NCBI RefSeq assembly: GCF_963678635.1
Contig: NC_087063.1
Span: 45,118,101-45,182,100, forward strand
Length of the DNA: 64,000 nt
Source of the DNA: Symsagittifera roscoffensis
Lineage: Eukaryota > Xenacoelomorpha > Acoela > Convolutidae
Reading direction: 5' to 3'
In this document: positions 55,966 to 64,000 of the stretch, in pieces
Layout: each line of letters begins with the position of its first letter
How positions within the stretch are numbered: position 1 is the stretch's first letter
Notes under the pieces: generated by a model
What the model saw: only the letters and a program-made list of their open reading frames with translations
Database searches by the model: none
Told to the model about the DNA's origin: nothing
Position numbers and translations under genes: made by a program

Positions 55966-57836
55966 AACTTTAGTAAATCCGCCACCTCGTAGTTTCTGCG
56001 AGCGCCTCCGGCTTTCGAGTCCAGGAAAGGGTTGTACGCCATCCCCATCACTCCAGGCACATACTGGTATTCTCCCTTCTTATTGGGTTTCAAGTATTCT
56101 CCTGACGAGGCCAAGTTACGGTGCACGTCGTGTCTCTCCTCAAACTTCTTGTTGTAGAATCTCCGTATCTCGTCTAACTTCCTGTGGCTCTCTAGAGACT
56201 GTCTGGAACCATCCTTCTTTTCTATCCCAGTACTCTGGTATACATTCAAGATGACTGCTGAGACTCTCCTTTCCACTGCTTTACTCCCAATTGCTCTTTG
56301 TTGACATGCTAGGATGGTGCTGTCAGTCATCACCGACATTATCCACCTCAAGAAACAAGTAGCGTCTCTCCTCCTTGCCAGGCTCAAGCCTGAGTTATCC
56401 CTAGCAACGTGTTGCATCAATGTCTGATATAGTTCTAGACTTTTTCCACCCAACTTCAACTTGTCGTGCGAGGTCAGCGTTTCTAATTCTATTCCCAGCA
56501 GGCTCCACGCGAACATCAATTGTCCCGCTGTTCTAACGAAGGCATTCGCCATCAACGGCGACGCCGATGGAGATGTCCTCATCGCTTCTTCAAAATAATC
56601 CCTTAACAAGTTCTGCCAAGTTCTCTTCAGTTGGCTCCCCAATTCTAATTTGTTAATCTCAGCCTTCTGCTGGGTAGCCCAGTTGCATCGCTTGCGTGAC
56701 ACTCCACTGTCGAGTTTCTTTAGGCAGTCTTCCAGTTCCTTCAATGTTTCCAGGGCCACCCACCACGGCCGGGAGGTGTTCCTCGTTTTATTCTTCTCAA
56801 GAGGATCGCTAGTTACTTGCTTCCCAGTTGACTGGTGTTCATTTGAGACCCATTCTTTGCCAACGTCTACTTCCCATGTCTGCCCGCTCGTCGAACCTCG
56901 TTTCATCTTTATCCTCTGAGGCTTGAAGTCTTCTTCCGTTGTCGAGTTGGTGGGAACCTCCATCTCTCTTTCTACCTCGAGCAGTTTCCTTGGTTCGTAG
57001 CTACTCTTGTAGGCTGCTGTCTTCCATCGTGCCAGAACCATGGGGGTCGTCTCTCTCAGGTTTTTCTCCGAGACTGCATCCGCCGAAGGACTACCCAACT
57101 CTTCTACCTCTCTTTTTCTCTTGCGAGACTTCACGTCTTTACTTGGGGGCGTTGCCGTTATCATCACTGATTCGACCTCTTTGTCTCCATCCAACCCTTC
57201 CAACTCTTGCTTCCCCCCTGCTCGAGCCTTAAGGATATTAGTAATTTCAATTATATTACTAGTTTCGACCTTATCCCCCCTTACACTTTCAATTATTTTA
57301 TTGACAGTTTTTTGTTTCAGAGTAGAGCTGTCTTTACATTCGTGTTCTTTGGTCTTCAGTGGTGCCTTTCTCAACTCGACCATCTTGCTCAGCAGCTCTC
57401 CTCTTGCCTTTTCCTCCAGACCTGTCCCCATCAGGACAGGTTCTCCGAACTTCACCACCGTGTCCCACAGTTCTTCTTTGAAATCGTCTAGTGTGATCTC
57501 GCTATTCACTTCTCGATTAAACTCTCTCAAGAATTCTGGCCAAGCGTTCTCATCTAGAGTCCCTAGGAACATGGTCTTGTTTCCCTCGAAGGTATTCTTT
57601 TCCCTTTCTTCTGCACTCAAGAGTATCATTCCCATATTGGAAGTCTCGCTCGTCAGTGGCCACTCTAGATTCTTGCGGGGAGATGAGGTCAGAGGTGGCG
57701 TGGCAGTGTCTGCCCAATATTCTCCGCTCAGATCCTTCAACAGTTCTTGAGTGGTGAATTCCTCCTCTGCTGGTTTTGGTTCAGGCGTGTTCCCCACTTC
57801 CATCTCCTCTCCTGCCTCGCTGAGAGTCTCATCCAT
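55896..57836 (-). CDS. Large unrecognised protein with an NLS-like motif (646 codons)
   Basis: Starts at an ATG at 57836. The N-terminus is acidic (residues 1-30), with a charged middle and a strong basic cluster, KSRKRKRE, at residues 236-243, typical of a nuclear localisation signal. The C-terminal half (about 380-620) looks globular, with LLRDYFEEAMRTSPSASPLM and FLRWIMSVMTDSTI. I recognise no enzyme family. The frame ends in the Arg/Glu run encoded by (CT)n. Upstream, frame contact with 57868-58167 is broken at GGGG (57905-57908). An element-encoded protein acting in the nucleus is plausible but inferred only from the basic motif. Confidence 0.6.
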   Translation of the reverse strand: MDETLSEAGEEMEVGNTPEPKPAEEEFTTQELLKDLSGEYWADTATPPLTSSPRKNLEWPLTSETSNMGMILLSAEEREKNTFEGNKTMFLGTLDENAWPEFLREFNREVNSEITLDDFKEELWDTVVKFGEPVLMGTGLEEKARGELLSKMVELRKAPLKTKEHECKDSSTLKQKTVNKIIESVRGDKVETSNIIEITNILKARAGGKQELEGLDGDKEVESVMITATPPSKDVKSRKRKREVEELGSPSADAVSEKNLRETTPMVLARWKTAAYKSSYEPRKLLEVEREMEVPTNSTTEEDFKPQRIKMKRGSTSGQTWEVDVGKEWVSNEHQSTGKQVTSDPLEKNKTRNTSRPWWVALETLKELEDCLKKLDSGVSRKRCNWATQQKAEINKLELGSQLKRTWQNLLRDYFEEAMRTSPSASPLMANAFVRTAGQLMFAWSLLGIELETLTSHDKLKLGGKSLELYQTLMQHVARDNSGLSLARRRDATCFLRWIMSVMTDSTILACQQRAIGSKAVERRVSAVILNVYQSTGIEKKDGSRQSLESHRKLDEIRRFYNKKFEERHDVHRNLASSGEYLKPNKKGEYQYVPGVMGMAYNPFLDSKAGGARRNYEVADLLKFWTKKIVEIDTVERERERDRAWA

Positions 57837-57867
57837 GCTTTCTTCTCCTGACTCGACTCTCCTTCTC

Positions 57868-58523
57868 TCAAGTATCCTCCTGAACCGATCTTCTTTTATC
57901 TCCAGGGGTGCCCACCGACAGGGGTGATGGTGTCGTTGGATCCGGTTTCTTGTATTCTGTCAGAGCCACATAAAACGGGCCTGCTACATCTAGCTCATTT
58001 CCTTCCTGTCTTATCTCCACATGTTCCAGTCCGTAAGGTGCCCGGTATTTTCTCGTGGCAAACTTCATTTCGTCTTTTAGTGCAATGTGTCCTTCTTCCA
58101 CAATCATCCTGCCATCGTCCCACACCGGCAACATGTTCTCCAAACCCGCCCGCTCAAGGTTTCTCAAGATCTCTCACATCTCGAATTTGGGGGGCAATGA
58201 GCCTCTCATCTTCTTTGCTTGAGTCGTCCAAGAGTTTATTTTATATCACAGGTGTGAAAATAGACCGCTGCAGTGTAGCCGATGAATAGGGGATCCCAGC
58301 CATCGGTGAATTCCCTTTGCTGCCTCTCCGCCGCTGCTCTCGCAAACAGGGATGGGACCACCAGGGATTTGTTCATTCCCAGGGTCATTCTCCCGACCGT
58401 TGGGAACTCGGGAATAGTTGTTGGCAAGATTTCCTTCTCCAGTATTGCCTCTAACTCCCTTTTCACCAACTCGAAGCTCTTCTTCCACGCGGGAATCCTC
58501 AAGATATCTTGTCCACTCGCCAT
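57868..58523 (-). pseudogene. Linker frames between the SGNH2 frame and the 646-codon frame
   Basis: Two frames: 58523-58236 (95 codons; RIPAWKKSFELVKRELEAIL, later FIGYTAAVYFHTCDIK) and 58167-57868 (99 codons; KYRAPYGLEHVEI, AGPFYVALTEYKKPDPTT). A stop and a shift separate them, and a C/G-run break at 57905-57908 separates the second from the 646-codon frame. No domain was recognised. Good amino-acid texture on both sides of each break suggests one ancestral protein. Confidence 0.5.
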
Positions 58524-61270
58524 CAGGGGTTCAGGTTCCAGAACTTGGGATAAGTTTCGATGGGGCCTTCACGTTTCCCTCCCATCCTGCACTGCAGCTG
58601 CCCTCGGAAACTGTATGCCATCAACTCTGGATCCTTCACTTTCCCGAAGAGTACCGTCTTACTCATTTGCGCCCTCAGCACCTCTTGCTGACACCAGTTG
58701 AGCGCCGTCCCATCCAGCACACTTATGAGGCTCAAGTGTGTCACGGAGTTGCGGTAAGCCGTCACTAGAGGATCTGGAAACGGCTATGTTACAGCCGGTC
58801 CATAAATGCAGGTTACGACCTCCTCCAGCCCCCGGATTATCCCCATTGGGTCCGATTTCATCGCCAGGCACAGGTCTGTCAACAGAGGCATGCCACCATT
58901 CACTTTCCTCCATTCATCTTTCGTCTTCGGATTCTTTTCCTCACCAGTCATATGTCGATTCTGCATCAGGAGGTACTCCACTAGCAGCGTCTTTAGCCCC
59001 GCAGCACATTTATATGAGTAGGTGTCAATGCTCGAGTGGGTTTTCCCCATCGACAGGGGCTCCCCATATTTCGTTAGTCGATGAAATGACACCAGTTCAG
59101 CATGGGTCAGGAGCACCAGTGCCAGATACCCGTCAATCCGGAGTGTTTCCACACCCCGACTGAACATATACGCTGGACCCATATTGAATAGGTACCTCGC
59201 GTAAACTAGGTACAGTGCCAACAACAGGGTGATGGGCATGCTCAGTATTTCTAATACAAAGGCTCCAAAAATGGTCTCCTTTGCGCCAAACACTCCAGCC
59301 ATGAACTCCTTCCCCCAACAAGGACTCAAGAACTTGAGAATCTCGTGATCTCTTCTCGTCTTCAGCTCGCCCTTTGCGTGCTCCCTCCAGAATCCTCCGG
59401 TTGTGACCTCGTTTGCAGCTGTGACGAACCTGGTCACCGTCATCTCCCTACTCTCGGCCACTTCCAACTGCTCTTCAAGAAAACTCCAGATTTGCTTCAC
59501 AAGAGGTGGGGCATTCTCCTTTGTCTTCTCTGGGGCGTTTTCCAGCCTTGGTGTCAGGAACGGCCACCTGCCTCTCTCTTGCGTCAGTCGATACATCATC
59601 GAATCCAGTTGCTTCTCTGTTGCAGCCACATTCTTTCTTTCATTACTTGGTCCCCTCGACTTACTGGTGGAGCTCGTGATAGTCAAGTCCATGCTTCGAA
59701 ACCACAAGCTGGCCGTCAAGTGATTTATTATTGGGTGGTCGTCCCCTATAGCCGGACTGAACTTGAGTTGTCTGGCGAAGTTCGATATCTCTAGCAAGAG
59801 GACCTCGTCCAATACAATGAGGATATCTGCTAACTCATAGAAGCCCATCAACGCGTGGGACACATCCGCCCACGCTGCCGCCAGTTCTGACTTGCGAAGC
59901 CTCAAGTTCGTCGGTTCCAACTCTCGATTGGGAGCTGCCATCAGGATCCGCCATGTATTCCCCTCGGCTATTAAGATCAAAACCGCATACACAAACTGCA
60001 GAGCGGGAGGCATGCTCGCGTATCCGGGGGATGTCGTGAACACCACTCTTGTCTTAGATCCAAATCGTGAGGTGACGTTCTCCTGCATCTCATGCATTGC
60101 CGCAAATAACGTCTGGATAGCTTCCCAGATTCTCTTCGGCGCCGGCTCATCGCCCTTGAGATGCTCAAGAAACCCAGTCGCATGCAGGTGGTCATTCATT
60201 CCCGCAAACAGTAGTAGCTCGGGCTCGCAAGGCATCTCCGATTTTATCGCGACCACCAGAGTTAACATTTGGTTCAACTCAGCCCCTGGCAGCGAGTATA
60301 TCAAAGTCTCCGGCCAGAACAACTTGGGAGACGTTCCCTCGAAGTCCGATCCCGCTACGATGATCACCCTCGCGGCAGCTGGGTCTGCTCTGTCGTAAAC
60401 TGCCAAGGTCTTGGCCAATTGGGCGTTCCCGCAGGGTTTCCCGTATCTAGGGTCGTCCGCCAATCTCGTATCTTCATAAGCGGCGTCTGGCAGTTCCATT
60501 TCTCTTGGATCCAATAGTTTGTCCACCACCCTCAACTGCGCTGGAGTTGCCAACCTGATTCTGGCTATGCTCGTTCGATGCTTAGGGGGCTCCACTATGA
60601 GTCCCGGACTCCCCAGCAACTTGAGAGGTCTGTAATTGATAGGTCCCATGACTGATCTTGTGGGAATCCCAGTCATATCCGCTGTCTCCATTATTCTCGC
60701 TCTTGAGAAATGCGTCTCGTGAGCCTTCAACCAGTCCACGCACTGGTGTCTACTTAAGTCCTCATGTGACACGCGCTCGAGGCCCAGAGCTTCCGCCACT
60801 TCTTGTCTGCATTCCAGGTCTTCCGAATCCAGCTCTTTTACTTTCTCCAGATATCTAGACCGGCTTGTCCTCGCCGTTCTCTCCACCCTCTTGCTCTCCA
60901 CCACTACCACCGAGGACACTACCGAACTCTGGGGTGTTGATGACGTTGCTTCCTCGGCCTCCATCGGTGCGGCACCTGGTAATCTGGTCTGGCTATTTCT
61001 CGAGCTGTCTCTAGAATCGGCCCTTGCCCCCAGGCGACTGGATAGTGTACTTGAGGCGAGGAAAGGTGGATTTGGAGGTGGTCCGAATGTGAAATGGGCC
61101 GTCTCCAGCAATTCTGCCTCCAACGCGCTTATGTGCCTTTGGAAAACGTCATTCAACCATTCCACTCCCCTAGGTCTGTCAAAAATTGATTCCGTCTGAG
61201 GATGCATCGTCGGGGAAGACAGCTCGCTCCATCTGCTCGGCCACATCCAGCAATCCAACGGGAAGAACAC
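58523..61270 (-). CDS. Protein with second SGNH-like hydrolase domain, one internal TAG
   Basis: Open for 828 codons (61270-58784), then TAG at 58786-58784, then open in the same frame for 86 more codons to 58523. The first 50 residues include the end of SGNH domain 1. An SGNH-like second domain follows: VIIVAGSDF (residues 302-310, block I position, GSD rather than GDS), SLPGA (G329), FAGMNDHLH (GxND at 357-360) and IGDDHPIINH (508-517, block V D..H). A hydrophobic stretch lies at 667-695 (FGAFVLEILSMPITLLLALY). SGNH enzymes are esterases/lipases. Whether GSD is catalytic is unclear. There is no ATG near the frame start, consistent with a broken join upstream. Confidence 0.6.
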
Positions 61271-62181
61271 TCCTTTGATGTATTTGCCTGATTACTTCGT
61301 TCAGGTTTCGTACCTTCGTATTCATTTCCATCGCGTGTTGGTCAGCCTTCATATTGTAGGGAACGGTACACACTGTGAGTATGGCAGGATCCATTTGAAT
61401 CCGCAACTCCTCAAGGATGCAGCTCAGCTTGTCATGTAGCCTCATAACCTTCCTTGACTCCCCCCCTGGACATGTCATTAGTCCCGATCATTAGAGTCAC
61501 CGTGTATACTCTTGCCATCCCTAGCATCTCAAGTGATGCCAATATCTGTGGCATCGCAGCTCCAGCGAAACTCAAGATCCCAGTCTGCCAATGCGATTGA
61601 ATCCGGGTCAGCTCCCGCAGCAGGCTGTCCCCTATGATTAGGTGGACCGCACCCTCTGGTACACGTGGCAGCGTGTGGTATTCGACCCAAGCCGCGTCAT
61701 GGAAGCAATCCCTCCTGACTCTTTGTGCTGTGCTCCAATCCATGCGATTGTGCCTGTGGTACCTGCCCTCCGTGTTCTTCTTGTAACTTGAGATTACCAC
61801 ACTCCTGATCGGTTGCTCCCTCCAAGTCGAGGGTAGCTCCACTCTTGCTGGACTCTCACGATTTCTTAGTTGTAGTCTCTCGTTCAATTCTTTCAGACGT
61901 GACGAGCTGCCGCTCACCTGACTGCTGCTCGGGGTTGAACTCGGAGTATACCCCGGCAGTGCGACGTCCATCAATGGGCGTATCGGTTGTGTCTCTAGGC
62001 CACGCAGGGAGGACGTTGACTCAGTCGGTATCCATACCTCCAACCCCTCTTTCATATGTTCCTGAGCCGCGCGGTCAAGGTTAAACCGTCCCTTCGATCT
62101 GGGAGCTTCATCCACCTCCATACGTGACTCTGGTCTTGAACCGGCGGCCATTCGCTCCTTGAGCCTGGCTCCCTTTTGCAT
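61179..62181 (-). CDS. SGNH/GDSL esterase-like domain 1
   Basis: The frame 62181-61432 (249 codons) contains LIIGDSLLRELTR (catalytic Ser in GDS, residues 184-186), SFAGAAMP (block II Gly at 207) and LMIGTNDMSRG (block III GTND, 233-236). The fold continues in the frame 61478-61179 (ILTVCTVPYN, NLNEVIRQIH, then DGINF where block V expects D-x-x-H, so the His position reads Asn). The two frames part at a run of seven C (61460-61466), and the next part at five A (61181-61185). SGNH domains hydrolyse esters; in retroelements they are known from ORF1 of CR1/L2-type LINEs. A location in an LTR-type element would be unusual. Confidence 0.75.
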
Positions 62182-62892
62182 CTCGAGATCGCGCTGTCGC
62201 TGCTGGATTCGCTCAAGTTCCGCTTCAGCTGTTCACAATTCGCGGCATTCTCTCGCACCCTTTGTTCTTGCTGGTGCTCGGCCTTCAGCATATCAAGTTC
62301 CCTCCGCGCTCGGTCCTTTTCGATGACCGCCTGATCTCTCTCCAGATTCGCCTGATCTCTCTCGAGCTTCGCTTGATCCCGGTCGAGGTTCGCCTTGTTC
62401 CTCTCCCTCTGTGTCCTCTCAAGTTCTCTTTTCAGACTACTGAGGTCCGGATACGCCTCTTCCGTTTGTCGCACTCGCGTCATAGATGGTGTCTTACTCG
62501 TGCTCTGGCCCGCTGATCTTGCTGATGGTCTTATTGGTAGTAGGAACTCCCCTGCGCCATACTCGGTGTTATTGCTCAAGCGCCAAGTCGAATCCCCTCA
62601 CTCCTCCAACCACATTCCAGGACAGCCATCTGGTCTGCTCTTGGTTGGATATTCCATCAGTGCTGTAGCCGACCATTAGAACCGCTTCTGTTGCAGACTC
62701 CCGGCATTCTCCCTGCTCTTCCAATTGGAGGATGGCGTTCAGCATCACCGCCATTCTCTCATCCACTTGGGTGTAATCGAGATCCCTCAGGCGTCTGTAT
62801 AGCTCATCAAGCGTGGGCCTCTTCAGAGCCGCGTGCATGGACTTCCAAAATCGATCTGCCGTTTTTTCTGGATGATCTTGCGCACGTACCAA
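62052..62892 (-). CDS. N-terminal region with coiled coil, two frames
   Basis: The frame 62892-62569 (107 codons; open from a TTG, no ATG) contains ADRFWKSMHAALKRPTLDEL and ends ALEQ. The frame 62579-62052 (175 codons) overlaps it by 11 bases and carries a long charged coiled coil built from seven-residue units, LERDQAN/LDRDQAK/LERDQAV (DNA period 21 bp, about 62330-62400). Coil-type sequence resumes in the next frame near 62220 (AELERIQQRQRDLEMQ). I infer a Gag-like or oligomerising N-terminal part of the same large polyprotein, directly upstream of SGNH domain 1. Confidence 0.55.
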
Positions 62893-63003
62893 CTTGAGAT
62901 TTACCGTACCACTTGAGATTTACCGTACCACTTGAGAATTACCGTACCACTTGAGAATTACCGTACCACTTGAGAATTACCGTACGACTTGAGAATTAGC
63001 GTA
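62887..63003. repeat. 19-bp tandem repeat, six copies
   Basis: The unit is ACCACTTGAGAATTACCGT, repeated about six times with ATTT/AATT and C/G variants, then CTTGAGTGCTTGAG. The period is not a multiple of three, so it is not coding. It lies between the coiled-coil frame and the separate acidic frames at 63.2-64.0 kb. There are no unique spacers, so it is not a CRISPR. Confidence 0.95.
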
Positions 63004-63244
63004 CCAACTTGAGTGCTTGAGAATTAACTTCTTCAAGTGTTGTTTGACTGTGGGTTCGTTCAAGACCTTTTTCTTTCAGTTGAGTATAGTTGGGTGGTCA
63101 ATTTGACTTTACCAAATCAATCTGAAAATAAAACCTGATCTTTAAACTAAAATAATTCAATTGGAAGTTTTCTAAGAGCATGCAGATTCATTTATGTTTT
63201 AGCACCATCAATCATTTAAAATTTAATTGTCATGCCAATCACTT
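63004..63244. other. AT-rich gap
   Basis: I see no gene here. The sequence is AT-rich, unlike the coding parts on either side, and could be an intron, a spacer or a UTR. The frame to its right has a GT-type donor candidate at CAGGTACATGG (about 63317 on the minus strand). Confidence 0.4.
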
Positions 63245-63965
63245 TTAAGATCCTTTTACCTGTTCCATACCCCAACACCTAACTTGAGATCCCTTTATGC
63301 CCAACTCAAGACCCCCATGTACCTGACTTAGGCGATACTCAGGAAGTATTTCTTGTGCAGATGTACCACTATCTGGTGGAATCTCGAGCGGCCTGTCTGT
63401 TGCTGTCCAGCCGAATAGGGGATCCTCAGTTTTCATTTGCTTTCCCGCTGATACGTCAATTTGTTGTATGCTTTGTCTTTCGCCGCTTCCGATCTTGACA
63501 TCGCGCATCCATTCTAATATCCTCAAGTTCGTATTCTTCCTCCTCTCTACCTCGCTCTGTTCCAAATCTGTCTCCCGTTCTGGTGTCGAGTAGTCTTCCA
63601 GCGGGTAGTGTTCATTATCATTGATAATTTGCCATTCATCATCGGCTGCCAGTTCGCCCACTCTTAGTAGCTCTTTGCTTAGGTCATCGGGCTGTATCTT
63701 ATCAATCAGGAAATCATCTCCGACCTGTTGTACCCCATGCCTGTCCGTTTGCGATTGCCACTCCTTGTCCCCGCTGGTATTGGTAAGTCTCGCCCTGCTC
63801 CGGATCGTTCCAGTCTTCTTCCACAAAGGATTCCGCCTCAGAGTCCGCTTCTATCTTTTTATTGTCATCCAAACTCAAGTTCTCGTTGCCATCATTTTTC
63901 TCTCTGTTGCCTCTTTCGTTCACTTCACACGCTGGCTCCACCAGTAGGTACTCTAGTCCCTCCAT
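63245..63965 (-). CDS. Acidic unrecognised protein, two overlapping frames
   Basis: The frame 63965-63714 starts at ATG (MEGLEYLLVEPA) and is strongly acidic. The frame 63826-63245 overlaps it and continues with similar texture (GVQQVGDDFLIDKIQPDDLS, RRKNTNLRILEWMRDVK, EDPLFGWTATDRPLEIPPDS). The shift between them lies around 63760-63780. No family was recognised. It may be the first exon or first gene of the SGNH element, or a separate element protein. It is cut from the coiled-coil frame by about 350 bp with the 19-bp repeats. Confidence 0.45.
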
Positions 63966-64000
63966 GTCCTGTGGTATACACCAGTCCTCTGGGGATGGGA

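Larger units (their letters stand above)
51974..64000 (-). mobile_element. Large GC-rich LTR-like element with two SGNH domains
   Basis: All large minus-strand frames from 62892 to 54122 abut or overlap, with continuous protein-like texture (about 8.8 kb). They are followed by a candidate LTR whose end matches the array LTRs at 20-29 kb. Order on the minus strand: coiled coil, SGNH1, SGNH2, linker, NLS-bearing protein, Cys-rich domain, AFSVPKC domain, LTR. No RT or integrase is found in this copy. It is a non-autonomous derivative, or the polymerase region lies outside the window or was deleted. The left edge cuts LINE copy 4. The right edge is not reached. Confidence 0.6.

Noticed and set aside
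57040-57750. Long plus-strand frame of 236 codons
   Set aside because: It is antisense to the 646-codon frame, is Ser/Leu/Pro-rich as expected of a shadow, and has no motif. Other plus-strand frames at 54-63 kb were dropped for the same reason.
58521-58525. TGATG overlap as a termination-reinitiation signal between two frames
   Set aside because: It lies beside a G4 run (58526-58529) where a one-base slip explains the frame change, like the other breaks in this element.
62905-62960. Resemblance of the 19-bp repeat (AATTACC..CTTGAG) to a nematode spliced leader
   Set aside because: Only two short blocks match, there is no following GT donor or Sm site, and the tandem arrangement does not fit an SL RNA gene.
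62887-63003. Short regular repeats resembling a CRISPR array
   Set aside because: The units are directly adjacent with no unique spacers, and the surroundings are a eukaryotic retroelement.

Overview
This window looks like repeat-rich, AT-rich chromosomal DNA from an invertebrate animal, possibly a nematode. Supporting signs are small introns with GTGAGT donors and a TTTTCAG acceptor in a Spen-like gene, many decayed LTR and non-LTR retrotransposons, and long G/C mononucleotide tracts. I see no prokaryotic operons, no rRNA, no convincing tRNA and no CRISPR. The host assignment is inference; nothing here fixes the species.

Layout. (1) 1-16.2 kb: three decayed, head-to-tail copies of one gypsy-like LTR retrotransposon on the minus strand, with Gag pieces, a damaged zinc knuckle, RT, RNase H and an integrase with recognisable core residues. 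The end of integrase plus the presumed LTR is tandemly duplicated at 10.0-13.0 kb. An unassigned AT-rich stretch fills 1.6-4.7 kb. (2) 16.3-29.03 kb: a second, more GC-rich LTR-element family on the plus strand, with protease remnant, RT remnant and an unusual C-terminal domain. It is followed by six tandem LTR-like units of about 1.15-1.25 kb separated by about 420 bp of internal sequence. (3) 29.1-52 kb: a mosaic of four or five minus-strand LINE copies alternating with duplicated 5' exons of a plus-strand Spen-like RRM gene. One copy of this gene (35776-36704) keeps an intact three-exon frame. (4) 52-64 kb: a GC-rich, minus-strand multi-domain element. It has an LTR-like left end and a nearly continuous reading frame of about 8.8 kb, encoding coiled coil, SGNH/GDSL esterase-like domain 1, SGNH-like domain 2, several unrecognised domains, and finally the same C-terminal domain found in the plus-strand element at 18.2-19.3 kb.

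Main point. The elements at 16.3-29 kb and 52-64 kb share their last coding domain and an LTR terminus of the form GGGCGA(A/C)TGTTACA. They therefore appear to belong to one family of very large LTR-like elements that carries two SGNH-type hydrolase domains. I do not know this architecture from described elements. Most frame breaks in the 54-62 kb copy fall at short homopolymers or a (CT)n run, so they may be assembly indels or slippage rather than old decay. Other notable items are the LTR tandem array, amplification of the Spen 5' exons with shared stop codons, and G-tract expansion inside a LINE reverse transcriptase.
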